From: Anaspis maculata
Taxonomy: Eukaryota; Arthropoda; Insecta; Coleoptera; Scraptiidae
Reading direction: 5' to 3'
Length of the DNA: 64,000 nt
Assembly (NCBI GenBank): GCA_949128115.1
Contig: OX421963.1
Location: 496,001-560,000 of the forward strand
Numbering within the stretch: the stretch's first letter is position 1; the number at the start of each line of letters is the position of its first letter. The position numbers were made by a program, and so were the translations under genes. Of this stretch, positions 10,582-22,724 are shown in pieces. The notes under the pieces are model-generated. The model searched no databases. It saw only the letters and a program-made list of their open reading frames with translations, and was not told where the DNA came from.

Positions 10582-10587
10582 AATAAA
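10582..10587 (+). terminator. Poly(A) signal of the protease gene
   Basis: AATAAA lies about 35 bases after the stop codon, in a T-rich 3' flank. No genomic A-tract follows, so there is no direct mark of retroposition. Confidence 0.75.
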
Positions 10588-10721
10588 GTGCCGATTTCTT
10601 GACTCTATTCTCTTTTTAAAATATAATTGGAACATACCTATCTATTCAAAAGGGTAGGCCAATCTGATGAAAAGTTTATAAATTTCCAAGTTTTAATCGT
10701 GCAACTGTACATACTTATACC

Positions 10722-10835
10722 TTTATACAGGGTGTTACACTTTTTTTTGGCAAAATTTAGGAGACGGTAGAGTAACACTTGTGAAACTTGTGAATATGTC
10801 ACTTCATCTCATAACCAAAGCCTGTCAAAATTTGA
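10722..10835. repeat. Solitary TATACAGGGTGTT transposon-type end
   Basis: TATACAGGGTGTTACAC near 10725-10741 matches the terminal motif of TIR elements at 25671-28530. No partner end was found nearby; the piggyBac element starts just downstream. Confidence 0.4.
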
Positions 10836-11068
10836 TTAACCTATTAGTGGGCAAAGTTATTTTTTTCAGAAAATATATGTTTTTCTATCATATTTAAGTA
10901 AAAGAGTCTTAAAGAAACACAGCAGAGGCAAAATTTTGAAAATCAATTCATAGGTTTTTCGTATTTTGGGCGTCCCTTATAAGGGACGCTGCTCAGTGTG
11001 GATCAAGTTAGTGACAAGTGAAAAAATTATACAACTGTAGAATGAAGAAGAATATTTATTGAATAATA

Positions 11069-11404
11069 TCAGTTATAATATATGGGGTAACAGCAATAAT
11101 CTATTTGGTCCTTTATTATCCTTGAAGCACTGCTTGGGGTGCAACCGCTCAAACCTCCATGTTCTTTAAAATTCTTGTTAAGCTTCTCGATGAGGGGCCT
11201 AATTTTGTGAAGCCAATTCTCTCTGAATTGAAATAAATATATTAAAAAAAAATGATCAAATCTTTTTAGCCGCATGCTGTTCTGCACTATTTTCTGGACG
11301 TCATCATCGCTGGACCAAAACAGCCTTCTGTTGAGATATTTCTCATACCCCAATAGAAGAAGAATTCCTAAAAATACATATAACTCATTTATAGTCAAGT
11401 CCAA
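11069..11404 (-). pseudogene. piggyBac transposase fragment (DDE_Tnp_1_7-like)
   Basis: The reading INELYVFLGILLLLGYEKYL, then FWSSDDDVQKIVQNSMRLKR and KIRPLIEKLNKNFKEHGG, follows the family pattern around the first part of the catalytic domain (EI..F.GI..LMG, YWS, M...RF..I, K..PLI..LN..F). The downstream half, with the remaining acidic catalytic residues and the cysteine-rich tail, is absent. It cannot encode an active enzyme. The element is upstream-intact to its 5' end on the minus strand. Confidence 0.8.
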
Positions 11405-12159
11405 GTTGTCGTTTCTTTGTTGAGCATATCTGTTATTGTCCTTATAATCAAGCTGGGCAGCTCTTCGTTAAAAAAGTTTGAAATATTCAACTGTAGACTA
11501 GAGGCATTAGAACTGGTCCAAAGATGGTAGTTTGGGATCACATTCTATGCATATGTCATTATCTGGGACTTCCGTAGGATTCTGTAGCCATTTTATTTTC
11601 ACAAGATTCATCTGTGTTATTAGTTACAAAGAGAAAAACCAGAGGAGAAGTATAGATAGGAAAAATATGTATTTCGATTTTATTGTTAGGCTACCTTCTG
11701 GGCGCCCTCGTAGCTCAGATTATGGCAATAGGTCTTCATTGTCATAGTCATCATCATAATCATCTTTTTCTTCTTCTTTGTTTATCAATTCCACAAGGCT
11801 GATTCAAAATACCGCGTGGTAAGTGGTAAGTGGATATTTCCAACATGTTCATCGTCGGAATGATCACATCAATGGGTGGCAGAATGAAATATTGATCAGG
11901 AGGTACCACATCGTCATCATCTATGATGTCCAGCAGTTATGCGAGTGTCAACTTGCGAAAATGTAGACTTCAAATAGTAGTCATAGTGGGCGGCGTCCCT
12001 TATAAGGGACATCACATTATTCCTAATATTTTGTGAAAACTGTACTTCTGATTCACCGTCCAATCAACCGAATCTATCCACTATAGTTATTTTCAAGTAA
12101 TTCATATGAAAAAACCGCCAAAAGTAGTATGAGATTACCCTATAAAGCAAGATACTTAC

Positions 12160-12194
12160 CCTCCACGTTGCGAGGAATAAAGTTCAGAATCCAT
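12160..12194 (-). pseudogene. Possible first exon of the piggyBac transposase
   Basis: On the minus strand an ATG at 12194 opens MDSELYSSQRGG and runs into GGTAAGTAT, a strong splice-donor consensus. Further down the same strand (about 11960-11790) another open stretch is acidic and proline-rich (IIDDDDVVPPDQYFILPP), as expected for a piggyBac N-terminal region. The exon joining is inferred. Confidence 0.4.
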
Positions 12195-12369
12195 TTTATT
12201 GCTGAAACACCAGTTACACTTTTTTACAACAAACAACCGCTGAAAACACTTGCCACAAGTCTGGACAATGATATTCGGAGGCGTGAGCTCTGATAAACCC
12301 CCATTTATTGAAGTTATTAAAACAAATGGCGTCGTCCCTTTAAAGGGACGTTGTCCACTAATAGGTTAA

Positions 12370-13785
12370 GACAAAGAAGGCCTGCTGAAATATGACTTTC
12401 CTTCCTTCCTTCTGACTTTCGAAAGTCGGAAGATTCATTGTAGGAAGCTTTACAAAGGCCTGCCAACGCCAATGACAATGACAAAGCCATTGAATGAGTG
12501 ATTATGAGTGGACTCATGAGCCGAGTTCACGTCGCTGGCAGACGCAAAATTAGAAGGAGGGCCACTGAATACACTCCTAGGAGCCATTAACCTTTTCTAA
12601 AAGGCTTTTAGCCAAAGAGGTTGATTCATAGTACTTCTTTTGAAAACTTGCTTTCTCTTCTTGGTCCTTAGAGTCCTCGTCGACTTCTAACTGAACTTGC
12701 TTGTATTGACTTATTAGAGGGCAGACGTCCTCGAGTCCCTTTCGCAGTTGAATCACGTCTGTAGAAGACGCTAGAGTTCCTAGATTTCTAGAGGCCTTGA
12801 ATTCAGTCGATATTCCTCAAAAAGGGTTATCTTCAATTGGATCCGTCATTTTTTCGAAGTTTGATTTCAAGAACAAGCAACAATTCAGAATAGATCAAAC
12901 CAATAACTCCAATTTGCAACAGACCGTGAATAAGCTTAGTTTATGATGAGCTATGCAAAAATGTAAGAAGTACCTATTCAAGTTCAGCAGCCTATGCGGG
13001 TCAAGATTGCAATGAATAGAAATGCAAGCCACTGAAGACAAAATGCATCGATGAAAGTAATCGCCACTAGCCAGAAATCGACAAGAGATGAAGCTGGTCA
13101 AGCAGAGTTGGGTCATTCTCTTCTGGAGTTACGATGGGACTTTGAGGATGTCTCTCTGAGCATATTACCTACTGATAATATGCGCGTTCTGTCTGCCAGC
13201 TAAATTTTGTAATCTGACTTTTGTCAGAAAGAAAAAAAAGTAAGAATACGCCGGAAGGAAGCGAAACACCACTAGCAACTTGGGTTACATTACTTGATTC
13301 AAATGGCGAATAGAACGAAATCAAATACAACCTGATATAGGCTTCAAGCTACCATCTAGCTCTGTTCTTATTGAACCAAATGAAATCAAGGGCTTGAAAA
13401 TAAGTTTGTATCTATTGATGGAATATACAAAGCTCAAATTCATCGTGAATTCTTGAGTAACTACCTACCTACCCTTGTAGTCCAGGAAAAATAGACATTC
13501 ACTTGGGAAAAATTTGTAACAGGCCAATTTTTTGCATGCACCTCAGTATGGTGACCCTTAATCAATTCCTGAAAGCTCCCCATTGATATCGTTTCCGCTA
13601 GTGAAGTTACGCGAGGTCGAAGGTCAACAGTGTTTTGCATATATCTTGAGAACGACGACTTTAATCCAAAAAATACACGGAGCTAATTTGTAGCTAAGGC
13701 GATTTGCTATTAGAGAAAATTTGAAAGTTTTTTGTATCGGTGATAATTCACGAAATAGAGCGGTTGAAAGAACCAGGAACGTAAG
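12370..13785. other. No gene recognised
   Basis: A short CCTT-repeat tract (about 12404-12416) and ordinary AT-rich DNA are all that is visible. No open frame exceeds about 75 codons or shows a domain. Confidence 0.45.
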
Positions 13786-13789
13786 AATC

Positions 13790-14057
13790 GAATCGTTCTG
13801 ACACGATAGCTGCCGAACCAGTGATCTTTGACTTGTAATATATCATTTGGAAGTCCTTGAAAAACTGTATGCAGAACAGTTCAAAGTATTGCCCCATCTG
13901 TCAAATATTGAAAAAAGTTAAAGTTGAGGACTTCACCATTCAATTATTCAAAATCCATCTGATTGATTGGGAGCAAATTTGGCAAGAAGCAACACAATAA
14001 AAGAGCCAAATCAAGTCTGCAGTTGCAGTTTTCCACCATTTTCCAGTCAAGCGTTAT
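13790..14057. repeat. Family X repeat, left half of a split copy
   Basis: TTCTGACACGATAGCTGCCG starts a stretch that matches 26520-26910 in order: ATTTGGAAGTCC, ATCTGTCAAATATTG, CAATTATTCAAAATCCATC and GTTGCAGTTTTCCACC. It ends with CAAGCGTTAT and resumes at 23578 after the inserted hAT-like element. Confidence 0.85.
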
Positions 14058-14346
14058 TAGTGTTGCCGTCTAGAGTTAGACTTTCTAGACTCTTGTCTTG
14101 AAAAGGCGTCAAGACTTAGACAAGACCTCTAGAAACTCTTGTCTTGGAATTTCTAGACAAGACAAGAGTAGGGCTGTCAAGATCAAGAGTCTTGATTAGA
14201 CTCTTGAAAAGGAAAAATTACAAAAATCATATATATTCCTATCCGTTGATGCTTTTTATTTTCTACTGAATGTGTGATTAGTTTGGAGATTTCTTTCATA
14301 GTTTATTGACAACATAAAATAGCATAAATAAGGTTAAACGGTATTA

Positions 14347-16283
14347 CCGGGTGGGCCATAAAAAAACGTACTGTTTTATTTTCCTCGCCGATTTTTTGTT
14401 TATTGACCGATTTTGACAAGCTTGGTATCATTGTGTAGCCAATTGAAGAGGCTACCAGAGCCATGAACAAATGATTCCTAAGTTTCAAAATTCAAAATAG
14501 CGGAAACAACTGAAAATAGGCTTGCTTTTGCAGTCGTTTTTTTAAATTAAAATTAGACAGAATTATCAAACTAAAGACGTTTTCTGAAAGAATGAACTAT
14601 TTTCTACATTTTGAGACCTTAACTAGCTCAATTGGCTATTTCGATGGAGAGATGTAGCAAATTGAAAAAAAGCTCATTTTCCATTGTTTCAATCCAAAAT
14701 GAATGATAAAAAATATTGTTTCCCCTGCCAAATTTTTGTTTCTGAAGCGATTTTGACAGGTCTAGTATCATTATGTGACAAATTAAATAGGCTTCAAGTG
14801 TCACATACGAATATGATCGAAATGTCAAAATTCAAAATGGCGGACACAACTGAAAATGAGCTTTCTCTCGCAGTCGTTTTTTCAAATTGAAATTTGACAG
14901 AATGACAGAGCTAGAAGCGTTTTTTGAAAGAACGAACTTTTTTCACATTTTGACACCACAACTAGCTCAATTGGTTTATTCGTTGAGTAGATGTGGCAAA
15001 TTGAAAAAAAGCTTATCCGCCATTGTTTCAATCCAAAATGAATAATAAAGAATATCACTTATTTTGTCTGTGAAATATTGAAGGGGTGGGTCCTGAGATA
15101 TGACCATCATTTTTCGAAATATAATTGAAAATTATTCCACAGGGTGTTCACTAGGTACGTTCCTATCTATGGACGTAGACTCTCCGGATGCAAACATTTG
15201 AGGACTATCCTATTTTTTGTATTTGTGTTGGTCAAAGTTGTTGTTGGTTACCTGAATCCATTGTTAGCCTTAAAATAGACATGTCATGTAAGATAGGTTG
15301 AAATTTTATTGATGGTAGAAAAATAATCTAATAGTTTTTTCCACAACATTTGCACATCATTTTTTTCAAAAAGCCCCTTCAATTCTGTAATTCTGTCAAA
15401 TTTCAATGAAAAAAAAATGCAAAAGGAAGGTTGTTTTCAGTTGTGTCCGCTATTTTGAATTTTGACATTTCAATCATATTCGTATATGACACTTTTAGCC
15501 TACTTAATTAGCTACACAATGACATCAAACCTATCATAATGGCTTCAGAAACAAAAATTTTAAAGACAAAACAATATTTTTTTATTATTCATTTTGGATT
15601 GAAACAATGGCAAACAAGCTTTTTTTCAATTTGCCATATCTCCTCAACGGATGAACCAATTAAGCTAGTCGTGGTGTCAAAATGTGAGAAACAGTTCGTT
15701 CCTTCAAAAAACGCTTCTAGTTCTGTCATTCTGTCAAATTTCAATTCAAAAAAACGACTGCGAAAGAAGACTAATTCTCAGTTGTGTCCGCCATTTTGAA
15801 TTTTGACATTTCGATCATATTAGTGGATGACACTTGAAGCCTATTTAATTATTTGCACAATGATGCTGAATATGTCAAAATCGCTCCAGAAGAAAAAAAT
15901 TGACAGGCAAAACAATATTTTTCATTATTCATTTTGGATTGAAACAATGGCAAATTAGCTTTTTTTCAAATTGCCACATCTCCCCAACGAATGAACCAGT
16001 TAAGCTAAATATGGTCTCAAAATGTAGAAAATAGTTCATTCTTCAGAAATCGTCCCAAGTTTGGTTATTCTGTCAAATTTTATATAAAAAAAACAACTGC
16101 AAAAGAAGGTCTATTTTCAGTCGTTTCCGCCATTTTGAATTTTGACATTTAGGAATCTTTTATATATGGTCCTGGTAGTCTTTCCAATTAGCTACACAAT
16201 GATATTAAGCTTGTCAAAATCGGTCAAGAAACAAAAAATCGGCAAGGAAAATAAAACAGTACGGTTTTTTATGGCCCACCCGG
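14347..16283. mobile_element. Palindromic foldback element 1 (TA-flanked)
   Basis: The ends CCGGGTGGGCCATAAAAAA and the inverse are flanked by TA (14345-14346 and 16284-16285). The two arms, about 0.75-0.9 kb each, match over most of their length in opposite orientation. Each arm contains a ~340-bp unit in tandem, marked by GCAAATTGAAAAAAAGCT and CCATTGTTTCAATCCAAAAT. The centre, about 15075-15370, is unpaired. No transposase is visible. TA targets fit the IS630-Tc1-mariner group; that assignment is inferred. Confidence 0.88.
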
Positions 16284-16285
16284 TA

Positions 16286-17550
16286 TATGACAAAATGCTA
16301 TTCAAAACTATATCTACTTGAAATGGAAATGATTGCAAAGGGTTCTCATACCATTTTTCTCTCATTTGTTAAAATCAAAGTACCGAGATCACTACAGACG
16401 ATATAAAATATCTCGTCTCAAAAGTTCCTACTTTTTTCAAAAAAAAATCTGGTAATTGGGAGTTTAAATTGGGAGAATAATGGAGCAATGCAATGAACCT
16501 GTTCTGCGCTTGCGCACTAGGCAGGCCATCATGTCATTATGCATTGACCGTTGTTGTCAGGCTGTGTCTGAAAGGCAGTCTACAGTCCATGAATATTTCG
16601 AAAATTAGGAGAAACAAAACAACACCTAGAAGCATTTTCCTGTATACATGTTGTGAATTTTATATATCAGAAGACAATTTGATTTTCGGTTTGTGGTGGC
16701 AGTTCACTATTTTATCAATTTTGCATCAGAGAACGGGATAGCGTTGCCAGAGAGATGCCATGTCGAATTATATTATTGTCTTGTGATTATATATTCACAT
16801 GACATTTCCTTCAGACTCTGTATGTCTCTACTGTTTTTTTTTCCGGTTCTCATGCGAAAGTTTCGTCCAAGTGATTTTTTTTCAAGGGCTGCTCCAACAT
16901 ATTCATTTCTACTTTCCCAAAAAATAGCTGCGCCTTCTCAGATCGCAACTTCTAAAAAATTAGGTAGCTCTATGAGGCTTTTGGTCAATAGCTGCGAAAC
17001 AAAGTGTTTCTTGCCGATAAAAAGAGAATGATTCAGACAACATGCTGCAGCCAGATATCCTTCCAATGTACCAAGGTAAAATGCCGATTAGGCTGGTGTT
17101 CTTTTTACAACTTTAGTGAAGTTAGTCTTCCTGCCTGCGTCAGGTTGACACAAGCGGGAACCTGACACAGGTCTGCAAATAATCGGTATATTTTCGACAA
17201 AAATATTGGACCACGTCTGCACCACGACATCTAGGAACTCTGGGTCCTGCCTAAACCCAATTATTTACATTTCTTCGTCCAGCAGCAATGTTTCGAACAC
17301 CAAACAGCAAAATAATATTGAAGTTGATTATTCAACTTTTTCTTGACTGTGACTCTTTTGTTGACTGTTTCTTGACGTTCATGGCAACCTGGTATTGTTT
17401 TTGATTTGCTTATTCATTCGATTTGAGCCTATGAACTGCGGTGAGTTGAATTTCCATATCCTTTCCCGGTGTCAGATTTTTTGAGTACTTTTTAAATGGA
17501 GAAGAGTTGACTATATTTATTCAGGCATCAACCTACGGCTATAAAATCGT
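16286..17550. other. Internal sequence of the hAT-like element, no gene recognised
   Basis: Open frames up to 112 codons (16693-17031) show no domain. This may hold an eroded transposase, but I could not recognise hAT catalytic or dimerisation motifs in either strand. Confidence 0.4.
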
Positions 17551-17655
17551 ATCTTGTCATTTTTTTTTTTTTTTTTTTTATTAAGAAATTATGTTGCTCA
17601 GCCACTTGGACTATTTGCAACCAGTAACAATACAAATCACACTGTAGACATTATA

Positions 17656-20600
17656 CTATACAAGTTCTAGTAATTGGGTGTTTTTCAAATAGGTGACCAG
17701 TGTGTCTTCTCTTTCTTCACCATTTGCCAAAACGCTCTGAATGTCATTCTCTGGGAAGGTTCTGAAGATTTCATATTTTTTGCAGTCCAACAGAAGGTGC
17801 TTTACATCCACCTGGACTCCGCACACTTCGCACATGGGAGGATCCGTTTTCGCAATGATGAAACTGTGCGTTATGTTTGTGTGGCCTATTCTCAGACGAG
17901 TGACTGCTACTTGGGCTCTTTTTTGTAGTGCTGTAGGGATCCAGGCTTCTGTGGTGTTCTTGATTTCACGAAGTTTGCTGTTCTGCAACGTCCATTGATG
18001 TTTCCATTCGTCCAATACTAGGGTTTTCATGTATTTTTTGATGTCATCGAGTACCATTTGTCTTTCTTGGGTGGAACCTGGGGATGTTGCTGCGTTCACG
18101 GCCTCGCGATCGGCTATCTCGTTCCCCTGGATTCCGACGTGGGAGGGAACCCAGAAAAGAACCACTCGCTTCCCATGGTTTCGAAAGTTGGTAATTTTTT
18201 CCTGAATGTTCTGGACTACATAGTTTGCAGGATATATTTGTGTGATGGCATGGATGGCGCTCAACGAGTCAGTGCATACCATGATTGTATGATATACCGT
18301 TGATGGAGGGGCGTTGGCTGGTGTTCGAGAGGCCGAGGGATCTCCCTCGGCCTCAGGGACACCAGTTATGTTGGCTGCACTTATGAACGCTTGCAGTATT
18401 GCGTATAGTTCGGCATTGTACACACTAGTGTCTTTTGGAAGTTTGAAAGATTTTGGTTGGTTTGTCACTATTACCGCACACCCGACACCACTTTCACTTT
18501 TCGAAGCGTCCGTATAGATTACGAGGGAGTTATCGAACTTAGCACTGATTGATCTAAAGGAACCTTGGATTACAGAGGGAGTTATTTCAGATTTAGGATG
18601 TTTTGTTAATTCTAATACGGTTTCAGGCGGTTGGAAGTTCCATGGGGGATGATGTAATTTGGGCCTGGGTGTACTTATTGGGAATGATATATTCTGTTCT
18701 CGTAAGATGGTGTTAATTTGTTCGTAAAATGGTTTGGCATTACTTTTCATTTTCTCGTATGTTTTCGAAAATCGATCAGAGAAGGTGCATCTATGCGCTG
18801 GGTTTTGGATGTTGGTTGATACTCGTGCAGCATATGTGAGGGCTAGTAGTTTTCTTCTGTATGGAAGAGGAGGTTCTCCCGTTATACTATGCAGACTATT
18901 CACAGGGCTGGTACGAAAAGCTCCGCAGCATATTCTAAGTGATGTGCTGGCGATGGAATTGATCATCTTCAGTAGTGATTTACTTGCAGAGTTATAGATA
19001 AACGATCCGTAGTCGATTTTCGAGCGTACCACGCTTTTATAAACTCGAATTAATGTTGTACTATCGGCACCCCAGGTGTGATTTGCTATGGTCTTCAGTA
19101 ATCCCAATCCCTGTTGGCAGTCTTTTTTGAGATGATTGAGGTGCTGCGCCCAGGTGAGTTTTTTATCCAACAGCATGCCGAGAAATTTGATGGATTCCGT
19201 CTCTGCGATTTTGTTTCCATAAAGGTAGAGCTGAGGAGCATTTAGGGATGGCTTCTTTGAGAATAGTATACATTTTGTTTTAGTGGTTGAAAATTTGTAG
19301 CCTATGCTGCTGGTCTGCTTCACCAATGAGTTCACTGCTCGCTGCATCAAGCTCTTCATGGTTTGTAAGTTTTTGCCCTTGACGTAAATTACCAGGTCAT
19401 CTGCATATAACAAGGATTTGATTGGCGGTGTCAGTTTACTAATGGCGTCATTTATGGCAACCAAGAAAAGTGAGACACTTAGTACTGCTCCCTGAGGTGT
19501 CCCATTTTCAAGGGATTTTTCTTGAGAGAAGACGCCGTTGGCGAAAACCCTAAATGTCCTGTTGCTCAGAAAGTTGATAATGAAATGAAGCATATTGCCC
19601 TCTATGCCCCAGTTTTGAATTTTATTGACTATGTTATATCTCCACGTCATATCATACGCCTTCTCCAGATCGAAGAAGACGGACAGAACATACTGTTTGC
19701 TGGCGAAGGACTCCAGAATCTCTGATTGTAAGACAACCAAATTATCTGCGGTGGATCTTTCTTTTCTGAAACCGGATTGTTCTGCAGTTAGAAGGTTATT
19801 TCGTTCCAAATACCAGGTGAGTCGATTATTCGTCATTCTTTCCATTAGTTTACTCATCGTACAGGTTAGGGAGATCGGACGGTACGAATCCATCGCAGAA
19901 GTCGGTTTGTTGGGCTTGCAGATTGGGATTATTATGGCCGTTGACCATATCTTTGGAAACTGGTGTGTGATCCATAGATCATTTAGTAAGTTCAGTAGGC
20001 AGAGCTTTGCTTCGTTGGAAATTCTGCAGAGAAATATGAATGGAATGTTGTCTGGTCCGGGTGAAGAATTCTTTGATGCTGCTAAGGCGTTTTCGAGTTC
20101 GATGTATTTGAACGTGAGATTCAGCTTGTTTTCGGTGTCTCTTTGGGGCAATATGGGGTTGATTTCTTGCGATATTTTAGTTGTAAGAAAGGTGTGGTCA
20201 TAGTTGAGATTACTGGACTGTGTTTCATAATGTGTTGCCAGGTTTTCTGCGACGTCTTCAGGTGTATTTATTGATCTTCCATTCAGATTTATCACGGGGA
20301 TGTTATATTGGGTGTTTATACCTTTGATGCTTTTGATCTTCTTCCACACTTCAGATGATGGAGTGTTGCTATCCATAGATGATACATATTTTTCCCAGGA
20401 CTCTTTTTTGCTTCGCCGTAGTATAAATCGAGCTTTTGCTCTCAGTCTTTTGAATTCAAGCAGATTGTCTAGACTTATTTGGTGTTTCCATTTATTATAC
20501 GCTTTCTTCTTTTCTTTTATTATCTGCTCACACTCTGAGTTCCACCAAGGGACCCAAGGGTTTTATACTAGGTGTCGTTTTACCTATTGCCCATTCAGCT

Positions 20601-21421
20601 GCTTCGGTGAGAATGTCCGAGAAATTATTGATGGCTTCGACTGGATTTTGAGGTGATTTGGGAATAATATTGATTTTGTTGTCAACTATACCCGCAAATA
20701 GCTCCCAGTTGGCCTTGTCTAGTTTCCATTTTGGTCGTCTTGTTATTGTGGGTTGGCCTGCTTTCGTATCTCTTAGATATATTCCGAAGTGGTCACTACC
20801 GTGTAAATCTTCATCTATTTCCCAAGCCAGGTCAGGTGCTAAAGTTGGATCGCATAGGGTGATGTCAATTGCTGAATAATTTCCATTATAAGAATTAAAT
20901 CTTGTTTTCCGTCCATCATTCATCACGACTAGATTCTCCAAGTCAATAAATTTTTCAAAAATCAGTCCCTTCCGATCGCTGTGTTCAGATCCCCAAATTA
21001 TATTGTATGAGTTAATGTCACCGAGGATGATGCGGGGAGATGGAAGCTGTCTAGCGAGGTCTCGGAGCTCTTGGAGGTCGAATACTCTGTTTGGTGGGAT
21101 ATACAGATTACAAACAGTGATGGTCTTTGTATTGTATTCCACCGTTACTGCTACGGCTTCTAGATTTGTCGTCAGTGGAATTTCTCTTGAGCTATAGTTG
21201 TTTTTGATGTATGTAGCAACACCTCCACTTGCTCTGGCAACTTCTATTCGATTTTTGTAAAAAGCTGTGTAGCCTTTTATTTGGTGGTGTTTGTTGTCCT
21301 TGAAATTTGTTTCTTGAACGCATATAAGTTCTGGTGAATTTTCACGTATGGTTATGTTTAGATCTGTTATATTGTTGTAGAGTCCATTGATGTTCCACTG
21401 CAGGATAAAAGAGGTAGCCAT
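17656..21421 (-). pseudogene. LINE ORF2: endonuclease, reverse transcriptase, RNase H (one frameshift)
   Basis: The start MATSFILQWNING lies 10 bases after ORF1. The first ~290 residues are an APE-type endonuclease with ICVQET, GDINSYNIIWG and GSDHFGI. Near 20549-20551 a CCC run in the coding strand appears one base too long: before it the frame reads KPLGP, and in the shifted frame it continues WWNSECEQIIKEKKKAYNKW. The rest is open for about 960 codons: RT motifs FFDLEKAYD and GTPQGAVLS, the catalytic box LLYADD (about 19396-19407), then RNase H (YTDASKSESG, NAELYAI, CTDSLSAI, WVPSHVGIQGNEIAD) and a terminal CX2CX7HX4C finger. Length matches I-type ORF2. The frameshift would prevent a full product unless it is a sequencing error in the homopolymer. 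Confidence 0.88.
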
Positions 21422-21431
21422 GAGTCTGAAT

Positions 21432-22724
21432 CTAAAACGTGCTGGAGGACTGTGAACAGTCCGACTCACTTTCCGACGCCGCTTTCTCTCCATAAAACTG
21501 TCTGTATATTTTGTTTTTTAGTCTGGTACATCTAGACTTCATTCCTCGATTAGTTAGGTGTGAATGTACAAATTTTAGCATATCGAGCAGTCCTTCGATG
21601 TCTTCTGTATATTCTTTGGCGATACTTAGAGGGTCTGTTGATCCTTGAGTGTTTTCAAAGAAAGTTACAATTTCGTCGTAGTTGAGGGGAAACTTTTTGG
21701 TGGAGTTGTCAATTACAGATTTGGCAGGTTTCAGTTGTTCATCCAGGGGCTGTAGGTTTTCTTGTGATGCCGTCTTATTTAATTTGTCTCCTTTTTCCAT
21801 GTTGGTCTGGTTGAGGGTTGGTTTCTGTTCTGTTTTTTGCGTTTTTGGTTTTTTTGGGTTTTTCTTTAGTTGGATTGCTTGTTTTGGCATGGGAAATACT
21901 GTTGCGTTGTCTGGAGGTTCAATGGTGGGTGATGGAGATTCAGCAATTCTTTTTTTAGGGTTTCCTGGTTCTATGGGGGTTAGGGGTGTATCATTATTGT
22001 CATAGGCCTCCAGGGCTTCAGTCTCTTCGAGGATGTTAGCGGTTGTGGTTGTGGACTCCAAAGTATCCATTTCCTCTGAGGTTCTGTTTGTTTTAGGGCA
22101 AGACGCTGCTTTATGTCCATTTTCCTTACAATTAAAGCAGGATAGTTCATCATATGTGAGGAATATGCGGAAGGTTTCTTCATCTTGTTCAACTAGTATA
22201 GATGACGGAAGTTCAATATTTTCATCAGGTTGAACGTACATTTGCCTTCTGAAACTCAGTACATGACTGTAGTCGTCACCCATGTATCCAGCTCGCAAAG
22301 TTGTGATCGAAGAAACGGGTTTGAATCCCATTGTTTTGATTCCTGCTTCCAATAATGAGTTTGGCAGTGAGAAACATACATTTGAGAAGATGATTCGACG
22401 AGCTTGGGATTTTAACCGTCTTATTGGAATTCGTTCGCCATTGATCGGAATTGTCTTGTGGTTTTCTACAAGTTCATCAACTAGTTTGACGCTTGAGAGA
22501 AAAATACATATGCGATTTTTCGATATTCTGGACGCTGCTAAAATGTTTTTGGGGCCAATGATATTGCCTATTGGGAATATGTATTCAGGTAATCTCAGGT
22601 TTTCATTTTCCAAAATATCCATAACGATTGCTTGATCTCTTTTGGGTTGCGATACGGATTTTGTTATGTTAGCGTAGCTTAAATTTGGAGTTCCATTGGA
22701 TGGGTTTTGTTGAGATGATGACAT
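21432..22724 (-). CDS. LINE ORF1, nucleic-acid-binding protein with CCHC knuckle
   Basis: The 430-residue product is the RNA-packaging protein of the retrotransposon. Residues about 200-225 include CFNCKENGHKAASC, a CX2CX4HX4C zinc knuckle. The N-terminal half is globular and mildly basic. The C-terminal half is low in complexity: Thr/Glu-rich, then Lys/Pro/Gln-rich (residues about 265-330), and ending in an acidic Ser-rich tail. It has a single open frame with no interruption. The stop codon is 10 bases before the ORF2 start, so ORF2 is probably translated by reinitiation or a similar route. It would bind element RNA in the cytoplasm before reverse transcription. Confidence 0.85.
   Translation of the reverse strand: MSSSQQNPSNGTPNLSYANITKSVSQPKRDQAIVMDILENENLRLPEYIFPIGNIIGPKNILAASRISKNRICIFLSSVKLVDELVENHKTIPINGERIPIRRLKSQARRIIFSNVCFSLPNSLLEAGIKTMGFKPVSSITTLRAGYMGDDYSHVLSFRRQMYVQPDENIELPSSILVEQDEETFRIFLTYDELSCFNCKENGHKAASCPKTNRTSEEMDTLESTTTTANILEETEALEAYDNNDTPLTPIEPGNPKKRIAESPSPTIEPPDNATVFPMPKQAIQLKKNPKKPKTQKTEQKPTLNQTNMEKGDKLNKTASQENLQPLDEQLKPAKSVIDNSTKKFPLNYDEIVTFFENTQGSTDPLSIAKEYTEDIEGLLDMLKFVHSHLTNRGMKSRCTRLKNKIYRQFYGEKAASESESDCSQSSSTF

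Larger units (their letters stand above)
10840..12365. mobile_element. Internally deleted piggyBac-type transposon
   Basis: The element starts CCTATTAGTGG (10840-10850) and ends with the exact inverse CCACTAATAGG (12355-12365). TTAA lies directly outside both ends (10836-10839 and 12366-12369), the diagnostic piggyBac target. At 1526 bp it is shorter than typical autonomous members (about 2.4 kb or more). A transposase fragment on the minus strand supports the family. Three 16-bp palindromes of the form GTCCCTTATAAGGGAC lie inside. Confidence 0.9.

Noticed and set aside
16693..17031. hAT transposase remnant in the 112-codon open frame
   Set aside because: Neither strand shows a hAT catalytic or dimerisation motif that I could recognise, so no call was made.
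17674..22635. Many plus-strand open frames of 60-190 codons across the LINE
   Set aside because: They are antisense to the ORF1 and ORF2 frames, which carry recognisable domains.
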